Positions 35,349-44,985 of a stretch of DNA of 64,000 bases are shown piece by piece; the stretch's first letter is position 1, and every line of letters begins with the position of its first letter. The translations under genes and the position numbers were made by a program. The stretch lies in the NCBI GenBank assembly GCA_913055605.1, contig CAJXKJ010000007.1, positions 1-64,000 of the forward strand. The letters are read 5' to 3'. The DNA is from an uncultured Euryhalocaulis sp. (lineage in GTDB: Bacteria; Pseudomonadota; Alphaproteobacteria; Caulobacterales; Maricaulaceae). A model generated the notes under the pieces. That model did no database searches, was not told the origin of the DNA, and saw only the letters and a list, made by a program, of their open reading frames with translations.

Positions 35349-36740
35349 TCAGATCACCTTGCCGGGGTTCAGCAGACCCTTGGGGTCCATCGCCGACTTG
35401 ATCGAGCGCATCAGGGCCAGCTCCTCCGACGACCGCGAGTAGTGCAGATAGGGCTTCTTGTGCAGGCCGATCCCGTGCTCGGCGGAGATCGAGCCGCCCC
35501 ATTCGCCGATGAGCTCGTAGAGCATCTCGTCCATCTCGTGCTCGGTCCCGGCGTTTTCGTCCAGCTTGACCGAGACGTGCAGATTGCCGTCGGCGATATG
35601 GCCGAAATAGAGCGTCTTGTGCTTCGGCCATTTGGCGGTGAGGCGTTCGTCGACCTGGCGGGCGAACTCCCCGATCTGACCGGTGGGGACGGAGACGTCG
35701 AAGCCGAGCTGGGGCATGTGGCCGGCGGCCTGGAACTCGCCGGGGCAGTCGCGGATCGCCCATAGCTCCCGGGCGTCCTTGTCCGACTGGGCGACGACGG
35801 CGTCCAGCACCAGGCCCTGTTCCAGCGCCTCGCCCATCACGCTGGCGAAGCGTTCGGGGTCGCCGTCGGGGTCGCCGCCCATCGCCTCCATCAGCACATA
35901 GATGCCGGTCTCGTCGTTCAGCGGCAGCGGCGGGGTGCGGTTCAGCTTCACCGTGCCGGTCTCGTAGAAGCCGGGCCACATGACCTCGAACGCCGAAAGC
36001 TGGCCGCCCAGGCGTGGGCGCACATGGTTCAGCAGCTTCACCGCGTCGTCGAAGCCGGGCAGGGCGCACAGCGCGGTGGAGACGCTGAGCGGCTTGGGAT
36101 GCAGGCGCAGGACCAGCCGGGTGATGACGCCGAGCGTGCCCTCCGAGCCGATGAAGAGCTGCTTCAGGTCGTAGCCGGTGTTGTTCTTGATCATCCGGTT
36201 CATGGAGGAGATCACCGTGCCGTCCATCAGCACCGCCTCCACGCCCAGGATCAGGTCGCGCATCATGCCGTAGCGCAGCACGCGGTTGCCCCCGGCGTTG
36301 GTGGACGCGTTGCCGGCGATGTGCGCATGGCGCCCGCCGGTATCGAGCGGGAACAGCAGGCCGTTCTCGTCCGCCGTCTTCTGCACGGTGTCCAGGGTGA
36401 CGCCAGCCTGCACCGTCATCGTGCCGCCGCTGGTGTCCACGTCCTGGACCGCGCGCATGCGCTCCAGCGACATCAGCAAAGACGGGCGCACCGGCACCGC
36501 GCCGCCGCACAGGCCGCTGAGGCCGCCCTGCGGCACCACGGGGATGTCGTGGTCGTTGCAGTATTTCAGGATTTTCGAGACGTCCTCGGTCGAGGACGGA
36601 TAGGCGACCGCGACCGGCGCGGCGGCGTCGCCCTTGGCCTCGATGTTGAAGTCGCGCAAATGGCGCTCGGTGAAGGCGTCGGAGGCCCCGAGGACCGTCT
36701 TTTCCCCGACCAGCGCCTGAAGTTCTGCGGCCGCGTTCAT
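35349..36740 (-). CDS. FAD-binding (GlcD/D-2-hydroxyacid dehydrogenase type) oxidoreductase
   Basis: AVAYPSSTEDVSKILKYCNDHDIPVVPQGGLSGLCGGAVP, GNASTNAGGNRVLRYGMMRDLILGVE, GSISAEHGIGLHKKPYL. Confidence 0.9.
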   Translation of the reverse strand: MNAAAELQALVGEKTVLGASDAFTERHLRDFNIEAKGDAAAPVAVAYPSSTEDVSKILKYCNDHDIPVVPQGGLSGLCGGAVPVRPSLLMSLERMRAVQDVDTSGGTMTVQAGVTLDTVQKTADENGLLFPLDTGGRHAHIAGNASTNAGGNRVLRYGMMRDLILGVEAVLMDGTVISSMNRMIKNNTGYDLKQLFIGSEGTLGVITRLVLRLHPKPLSVSTALCALPGFDDAVKLLNHVRPRLGGQLSAFEVMWPGFYETGTVKLNRTPPLPLNDETGIYVLMEAMGGDPDGDPERFASVMGEALEQGLVLDAVVAQSDKDARELWAIRDCPGEFQAAGHMPQLGFDVSVPTGQIGEFARQVDERLTAKWPKHKTLYFGHIADGNLHVSVKLDENAGTEHEMDEMLYELIGEWGGSISAEHGIGLHKKPYLHYSRSSEELALMRSIKSAMDPKGLLNPGKVI

Positions 36741-36810
36741 CGCGCCTTCCTCCCGTTTGTTCTCTGTTGGGAGCGGTCTAGCGCGCGCGCGCCGGTATGG
36801 TCCAGAAGGT

Positions 36811-37653
36811 CTAGCGGAAGCGCCCGCCGCCGCGGCCCAGCATCTGTTCCCCGATCAGGCAGTTCGCGCGGGATTCCTCCTGCCCCTCGAAGACGAACTG
36901 GGCGGGACGGACTTCGCGGGGGGGCAGGAGGCTGGCGATCTCCAGAACCAGCTTGCCGCGGATCGTGGCGGCCAGCTCGCTGATATTGTGCACCGGGGCG
37001 ATGAAGGAGCCGGAGCCGGCGATCACGCAGTCCTCGTAATACTGGTCGAGGTCCGGGATGTCGTACCATTCCAGCGTGTCGTTCAGCAGGATCGGCAGGC
37101 CGTTGATGACGATGCCGCGCTCGGCCACCGCGTCGCGCGCTTCCTCCACCGGGCCGCCGGTATTGTTCGGGCCGTCGCCGGAAATGTCGATGACCTTGCG
37201 CGCGCCGTCATACTCGTTGTTGTCGATCATCTCCGCGGCGGCGAACAAAGCGCGGGAGATGGAGGTGCGGCGTTCGGGATAGACGGGCCGGGTCTCCAGC
37301 GCGTCGGCGAAGCGCAGCGCGTCCTCGCGCGAGCGGATCAGCGTCCAGGGAACGATGGTGTTCTGGGCGTAGGCGTCGCCCCATTCGACATAGGTCACGA
37401 CCACGCCGCCGCGCGCGCCATAGACGATGGCGTCGATCACATCTTCGTGGCGGAACGCCTCCGCATAGCCGTGACGCTGGAGCTGGTGCTCGTCGTAATC
37501 CATGGACTGGGAGACATCGACGGCCAGAACCAGCTCCAGATCCACCGGCCGCATCGACTGGGCCGGAGCCGCCGAAGGCGCGGCGATCGCCAGCGCGGCA
37601 AGCGATGCGGCGATGGCGGCGAGCGGGAGGGACGGTCCGTCGGATGGGTTCAT
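36811..37653 (-). CDS. DUF1194 (VWA-like) exported protein
   Basis: VDLELVLAVDVSQSMDYDEHQLQRHGYAEAFRHEDVIDAI; KVIDISGDGPNN; start MNPSDGPS. Confidence 0.85.
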   Translation of the reverse strand: MNPSDGPSLPLAAIAASLAALAIAAPSAAPAQSMRPVDLELVLAVDVSQSMDYDEHQLQRHGYAEAFRHEDVIDAIVYGARGGVVVTYVEWGDAYAQNTIVPWTLIRSREDALRFADALETRPVYPERRTSISRALFAAAEMIDNNEYDGARKVIDISGDGPNNTGGPVEEARDAVAERGIVINGLPILLNDTLEWYDIPDLDQYYEDCVIAGSGSFIAPVHNISELAATIRGKLVLEIASLLPPREVRPAQFVFEGQEESRANCLIGEQMLGRGGGRFR

Positions 37654-37798
37654 ACTGCCCCGGCCTTGTTCTGGTGCTGCGACCCTTTTCGGAAACGATT
37701 GTAGGCGCCTATCCGTCCGCTTGGAAACAGGCCCGTGCGGTTCGCCGCGCCGCGCCTGTGTGTATAGTCCGGCCAACAAGAAGACCGGGAGGACGAGC

Positions 37799-38713
37799 AT
37801 GAACGGACCGGACCTGCGGCCCTGGACGCGGCGCGCGGTGATGCAGGCGCTGGGCGTGGCGGCGCTGCCCGGCGCGGCGCTGGCGCAGAGCGCCAATCCG
37901 GGCGCATCCGTCGTCGGCGACATCGCCCCCCATGCCGGCCCGATGGACCTGCCGCTGCGCGCGACGATCCTGGAGCATATCGGAACGGTCGTGCCGGACG
38001 TGGCGGCCTCCACGCGCTTCCACTCCAGACTGTTCAACCCGAACATTCGCAAGGAGAACGCCGGCGCGCTGCGCGCCTATGTCGATCTCAGCGGGCCGGA
38101 CGGGGAGTGGGGCTATCTGGCCTTCGGCGACCGCGGCGAAGAGGCCGCCTATTTCGACCATTTCTGCGCCACCATCGCGGACTATAACCCCGAGGCGATG
38201 GCCGAGACGCTGCGCGCGCAGGGCATCGACCCGGGCGCGAACTGGGCGACCTTCGGCCAGTTCTTCGACCCCGACGATATCGGCGTGCAGGTAATCGCCG
38301 ATCCGGGCGGCTGGTTCCCCACGGTGATCGACGCCGAGCCGATGGTGGAGGGGCCGGCGGTTCTGACCCCGAAGGGGCTGGCGCATGTGACCCTGCGGAC
38401 CGGGGACATCGACCGAAGTGTGGAATTCTACCGCAAATGGTTCGGGCCGGAGGCCGGATCGAACGAGACGGGGCAGGTCTGGTTCCGGCTGGGCTCTGGC
38501 ACAGTGACGCTGATGCCGCCGCGCGCGGACGGGCCGGGGCCGGGGATCGACCATATCTGCGTGCGCACGGCACCGTTCGACCGGGACGCGGTGATCGAAA
38601 CCCTGACCGCCATGGGCGCGACGGCCAGCGCGGTCGAGGCCCCGTCCGGGGCGACGGTGCGCTTCACCGACCCGGCGGGCCTGATTTTCGAGCTGCAGCC
38701 GGAGGGCGCCTGA
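37799..38713 (+). CDS. VOC superfamily protein, exported (Tat-like RRAVMQALG)
   Basis: Two VOC repeats; HIGTVVPDVAASTRFHSRLFNP, LAHVTLRTGDIDRSVEFYRKWFG. Confidence 0.78.
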   Translation: MNGPDLRPWTRRAVMQALGVAALPGAALAQSANPGASVVGDIAPHAGPMDLPLRATILEHIGTVVPDVAASTRFHSRLFNPNIRKENAGALRAYVDLSGPDGEWGYLAFGDRGEEAAYFDHFCATIADYNPEAMAETLRAQGIDPGANWATFGQFFDPDDIGVQVIADPGGWFPTVIDAEPMVEGPAVLTPKGLAHVTLRTGDIDRSVEFYRKWFGPEAGSNETGQVWFRLGSGTVTLMPPRADGPGPGIDHICVRTAPFDRDAVIETLTAMGATASAVEAPSGATVRFTDPAGLIFELQPEGA

Positions 38714-38840
38714 GGAGTAACGAGGCTGTAACCCCCGTGTTACTGCAGGTGGAACGGTAATAATCTGTCTGTGCGCCGCGATCGGCGCCATGCCGGTAAG
38801 GTCTGCGCGCACTGCGCAGCGGACAAGGGAGGAAGTATCG

Positions 38841-39542
38841 ATGGTTCGCAGAATGACGCTGCTGTCCGGGGCCGCCGTCGCCATGGCGCTGGCCGCCTGC
38901 GGCGCGCCGGACGAGGCCGCCGAGACGCCGGCGCCGGTCCAGAGCGCCGAAGCCGACCCGGCCGCCGCGCCGGCCGGTCCTGACCGCATGATCGAGACCC
39001 CGGCCGGGCAGACCGCGCCCTTTACCCAGGCGCTGCACGACGACCCGCCCTACCGGGCCGAGCACGACCTGCTGTGGCTGATGGAAAACATCATGCAGCC
39101 GGCGGCGGACGTGTTCTGGGGCTCCGCCGGGTTCGTGATCGACGCGGACGGGGAGCACAATCTGCGCCCGACGACCGAGGAGGGCTGGGCCGACGTGGTG
39201 ACCCACGCCGCCATCGTTGCGGAGATGGGCAATCTGCTGATGACGCCGATCTATTCGGCGGACAAGGGCGACGACTGGTTCCAGTACGCCGACTCCCTGG
39301 TCGGCATCGGCATGCGCGCCCAGGCCGCGGCCGAGGCGCGCGATGAGGAGATGATCTTCGACGTCGGCGCGACGATGGACCGGGTCTGCGAGGGCTGCCA
39401 CATCGGCTATATGGACCCCGACAAGATCTATGATCCGATCGGCCTGCCGAGCGCGGCGGACGTATCGGATGACAGCCAGGCCAACGACCTGCCCAACGCG
39501 GCCGAACAGTCCGATGACCGGGCGGACGACGGCATCCAATGA
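38841..39542 (+). CDS. Lipoprotein c-type cytochrome-like protein
   Basis: Lipobox LAACGAPDE; CEGCHIGYMDP haem-binding CXXCH; ATGA overlap with HupE/UreJ gene. Confidence 0.75.
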   Translation: MVRRMTLLSGAAVAMALAACGAPDEAAETPAPVQSAEADPAAAPAGPDRMIETPAGQTAPFTQALHDDPPYRAEHDLLWLMENIMQPAADVFWGSAGFVIDADGEHNLRPTTEEGWADVVTHAAIVAEMGNLLMTPIYSADKGDDWFQYADSLVGIGMRAQAAAEARDEEMIFDVGATMDRVCEGCHIGYMDPDKIYDPIGLPSAADVSDDSQANDLPNAAEQSDDRADDGIQ

Positions 39543-40231
39543 TCCCTGCCGCGCGCGCGGCCCGGCTGATTGCGCCGGTCCTGCTGCTGGCATGCCTGCC
39601 CGCGGCCGCGTTCGCGCACGATATTTCGGAGGCCAACGCCCGGTTTGTCGCCAGTATCGATGGGCCGGCGCCGATCCCGTTCCTGTATCTGGGCGCCAAG
39701 CACATGGTCACCGGGATCGACCATGTGCTGTTCCTGGTCGGGGTCGTCTTTTTTCTGTACCGGCTGCGCGACGTCCTGATCTACGTATCCATGTTCACGC
39801 TGGGCCACTCCGCGACGCTGCTGCTGGGCGTGCTGATGGGGTGGAACGTCAATGCGTTCCTGATCGACGCGATCATCGGGCTCAGCGTTTGCTACAAGGC
39901 GTTCGAGAATATGGGCGGCTTCGACCGCCTGCCGTTCCGCATCGACACCCGCGCGGCGGTGTTCGCCTTCGGCCTGGCGCACGGGCTGGGCCTGGCGACC
40001 AAGCTGATGGACGTGGTGGTCACCGATAACGGCCTGCTGGCCAATCTGATCAGCTTCAATGTCGGGGTGGAGCTGGGCCAGGTCATGGTGCTGGTCGTGG
40101 TGGTCGCGCTGCTGAATCTGTGGCGGGCGACGCCGACCTTCCGCCCCGGGGCGTTCGCGGCGAACGTGGCGCTGATGGCGGCGGGCTTTGTCCTGACCGG
40201 ATACCAGCTGGCGATGTGGGCCCAGAGCTGA
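39539..40231 (+). CDS. HupE/UreJ family membrane protein
   Basis: FLYLGAKHMVTGIDHVLFLVGVVFFL, FTLGHSATLLLGVL, AFGLAHGLGLATKLMD. Confidence 0.85.
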   Translation: MIPAARAARLIAPVLLLACLPAAAFAHDISEANARFVASIDGPAPIPFLYLGAKHMVTGIDHVLFLVGVVFFLYRLRDVLIYVSMFTLGHSATLLLGVLMGWNVNAFLIDAIIGLSVCYKAFENMGGFDRLPFRIDTRAAVFAFGLAHGLGLATKLMDVVVTDNGLLANLISFNVGVELGQVMVLVVVVALLNLWRATPTFRPGAFAANVALMAAGFVLTGYQLAMWAQS

Positions 40232-40272
40232 GGAGATACGGGCCGCCATAAGCCGGCCCCGAGGAGAAACGC

Positions 40273-40917
40273 ATGAACGACACCAGCCAGATGAAGGGCC
40301 CGCACCAGAGCGAGCCGGGGGGCGAGCCGGGCAGCGAGAAGCCGAGCGGCAAGGCGCTGTGGATCGGCGTGGCGGCGGCGGCCGTGGTCGCTGTCGTGGT
40401 TCTGGTCGTGGCCGTCCTGCCGGCGGAGTTCGGCGTGGACCCGACCGGCGCGGGCGAGGCGACGGGCCTGTCGGGCCTGGCCGACGCCGGCGAGCTGTCG
40501 GAGGCCGAACGCGGCGCGCTGCGCGGCGAGGGCGTGTTCACGACCTATGACGAGGCGATGCGCTATGACCGGCGGGAATTCGAAATCCCCTCCTATGGCT
40601 CGCTGGAGTTTAAATACACGCTGGAAGAGGGCGCGCCGCTGGTCTTCAACTGGACCTCGACCGCGCCGGTGACGATCGACATGCACGCCCACCCGTTCGA
40701 CGGCGGCGAGGCGCTGACCGAATCCTATAGCCAGGGCGAGAGCGAGGGCGAGAGCGGCGTCTATATCGCCCAATTCACCGGCATCCATGGCTGGTACTGG
40801 CAGAACCGCACGCTGGACCCCGTCACCGTGACCATCAACGCCGCCGGGCCGTTCACCGAGACCACGATCTTCGACGATCTGGGCGAGACGCCGGAAGCCG
40901 CCGCCCCGGTCGACTAG
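40273..40917 (+). CDS. Transmembrane anchor protein associated with HupE/UreJ
   Basis: Single TM VVAVVVLVVAVLPAEFGVDPTGAGEATGLSGL; FTGIHGWYWQNRT. Confidence 0.65.
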   Translation: MNDTSQMKGPHQSEPGGEPGSEKPSGKALWIGVAAAAVVAVVVLVVAVLPAEFGVDPTGAGEATGLSGLADAGELSEAERGALRGEGVFTTYDEAMRYDRREFEIPSYGSLEFKYTLEEGAPLVFNWTSTAPVTIDMHAHPFDGGEALTESYSQGESEGESGVYIAQFTGIHGWYWQNRTLDPVTVTINAAGPFTETTIFDDLGETPEAAAPVD

Positions 40918-40975
40918 GGGCCACTAAGCGTCTGGGCGGCCTCCCGCATTCCTGCGAACGCTGTTACGCAGGGCC

Positions 40976-42181
40976 ATGCTGCGCGCCGCCCGATTCGCCC
41001 TTGCGGGATGCGTTTCGCTGACCGCCTTCGGCGGGGCGGCGCTGGCGCAGCAGCCGCTCTCCCGCATCGTCACCGACGGCCAGCTGTTCGGCGACGTGCG
41101 CGTGCGCGGCGAGCGGATCGAGGATGGAAGCAAGACCGAGCCGGCGGAGGTCGCCTCCGCCCGCGTGCGCGTCGGTTTCCAGACTGCGGAGTTCCAGCGC
41201 CTGTCTTTGCTGGTGGAGGCCGAGGGCACGGCGGTGACCGGGGACACTGCGCCGCCGGGGGCCACTGGCTATCCCTATCCGTCCGCGCAGACCGCCGGGA
41301 ACGTCGAGCTGAACCGCATCCAGGTCAGCTATGAGAGCGACTACGCCTACGCCGCCGTCGGCCGGCAGCTGCTGGAATATGGCGACGAGCGCTATGTCGG
41401 GGACGAGGATTTCCGGCAGGACGACCGCACGTTCGACGCGCTGTACGCCGAATGGGAGGCGGTGCCCGGCGCGACGCTGTCCTACGCCTATGCCTGGCGG
41501 ATGAACGACACCTATCGCGACGACTATCTGCTGTCCGACAGCCATCTGGTGCAGCTGGAATATATCCAGTCCAACGCCCTGCGCGCGGCGGCCTTCGCCT
41601 ATCTGATCGATCTGGAGAAGGCGCCGGAAATGTCCGCGGTGACCTATGGCGCGCGGGTCTGGGGCAGCCTGCCGTTCTGGCGGCTGGTGTTCGATTACGA
41701 CGCGCAATGGGCGCGGCAGTCCGACTGGGGCGCGGCGACCGGCTCCTTCGATCTGGACGACATCTCGGCGGCGGGCACGCTGGCCTACGGCCCGCTGTCG
41801 GCGACCGCGCGTTACCAGCGGCTGGAGGGCAACGGCGTGCGCGGGGTCACCTATCCATTCGCCAGCCGGCACGGCCAACGCGGCTGGACCGAGCTGTTCG
41901 AACAGGGCCCGGCGAGCGGGCTGGAAGCCTGGACGCTGGAGGCCGAGGCCAATCTTTCCGCGCTGGAATTCTTCCGCGGGCTGGCGCTGCAGGGGGCGGT
42001 GCACCAGTACGACGCCCTCCTGAACGGCGGGCCGTCGCTGGGCTGGGAGTGGGACGCCGGGGCGCGCGTCACGTTCAGCCCGAATGTCAGCGCGGCGCTG
42101 TCCTATGCCGACTTCAACGGCGAGACGGCCGGACCGCCGGACCGGGAGCGGGTCTGGTTGGAGCTGAACGTCCGGCATTGA
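40976..42181 (+). CDS. Outer-membrane beta-barrel, alginate-export/porin-like
   Basis: Signal peptide; VTDGQLFGDVRVRGERIEDG, NRIQVSYESDYAYAAVGRQLLEYGDERYVG; alternating amphipathic strands to C-terminus. Confidence 0.68.
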   Translation: MLRAARFALAGCVSLTAFGGAALAQQPLSRIVTDGQLFGDVRVRGERIEDGSKTEPAEVASARVRVGFQTAEFQRLSLLVEAEGTAVTGDTAPPGATGYPYPSAQTAGNVELNRIQVSYESDYAYAAVGRQLLEYGDERYVGDEDFRQDDRTFDALYAEWEAVPGATLSYAYAWRMNDTYRDDYLLSDSHLVQLEYIQSNALRAAAFAYLIDLEKAPEMSAVTYGARVWGSLPFWRLVFDYDAQWARQSDWGAATGSFDLDDISAAGTLAYGPLSATARYQRLEGNGVRGVTYPFASRHGQRGWTELFEQGPASGLEAWTLEAEANLSALEFFRGLALQGAVHQYDALLNGGPSLGWEWDAGARVTFSPNVSAALSYADFNGETAGPPDRERVWLELNVRH

Positions 42182-42218
42182 TAGTCTGACCGCCGGTTGG
42201 GCCGTCGGGGAGGGCGCC

Positions 42219-43043
42219 ATGACCGCTGCCGATACTGTGAGCGTGAGCGACGGCGGCCGGGCGCCGTTCTGGAAGGTCTGGGCGATCCTGACGGCGGCCG
42301 GCGTTCTGGGCGTGCTGGCGATCCTGCCCTATTCGCTGGCGGCGCAGGCCGGGGCGCTGGAACAGATTGCCCACGAAGCGCCGATCCCGCTGTCCGCCAT
42401 CCTGGCGATCCAGCTGGTCCAGAACGCGGTCTTTGTGGCCATCGCTGTGGCGGCGGGCCTGTGGGCCGCGCGGCGGCTGGATCTGGCCACGCCGATCGTC
42501 GACGCGCTGGCCGCCGGGCGCGCCGTTCCGTGGAAGCCGCGCGCCGCCGCGATCAGCGCGGCCGTCGGCGTTGCGGCGGCGCTGCTTCTGCTGGGGCTGG
42601 ACGTCTATGTGTTCGGCGGGCTGGACGGGATCGATCCCGCCGCGCCGGCGGCGCGCCCGCCGGTCTGGACCGGCTTTCTGGCCTCTTTCTATGGCGGGAT
42701 CACCGAGGAGCTGTTCCTGCGCCTGTTCCTGCTGTCGCTGATCGCGCTGGGCCTGCACGCGGCGGCGACGGCCGGCCGGCCGGGATCGCGGCCGCTGTCG
42801 GGCTGGGCGTTCTGGACCGCCAATCTGGCCGCGGCGGTGATTTTCGGACTAGGCCATCTGCCGGCGACCGCCATGCTGGTCCCGCTGACCGGCGAGGTGA
42901 TCCTGCGCGCGGTCGTGCTGAACGGGATCGTCGGGGTCGCGTGCGGCGTTCTGTACCGGCGGTTCGGGCTGGAATGGGCGATCCTGGCGCATTTCAGCGC
43001 CGATATCGTGCTGCACGTCCTGTTCCCGCTGATCTCCCCGTGA
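42219..43043 (+). CDS. CPBP-family intramembrane metalloprotease
   Basis: GGITEELFLRLFLLSL, AAVIFGLGHLPATAM, LEWAILAHFSADIVLHVLF. Confidence 0.88.
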   Translation: MTAADTVSVSDGGRAPFWKVWAILTAAGVLGVLAILPYSLAAQAGALEQIAHEAPIPLSAILAIQLVQNAVFVAIAVAAGLWAARRLDLATPIVDALAAGRAVPWKPRAAAISAAVGVAAALLLLGLDVYVFGGLDGIDPAAPAARPPVWTGFLASFYGGITEELFLRLFLLSLIALGLHAAATAGRPGSRPLSGWAFWTANLAAAVIFGLGHLPATAMLVPLTGEVILRAVVLNGIVGVACGVLYRRFGLEWAILAHFSADIVLHVLFPLISP

Positions 43044-43092
43044 TTGCTGCGGACGCTTGCCAGCCCGGCCCGGCTTACGCTTAGCTGGACCG

Positions 43093-44955
<1,863 letters not shown>

Positions 44956-44985
44956 GCGCGCACCGATAACACTCGGGGAGACGTC

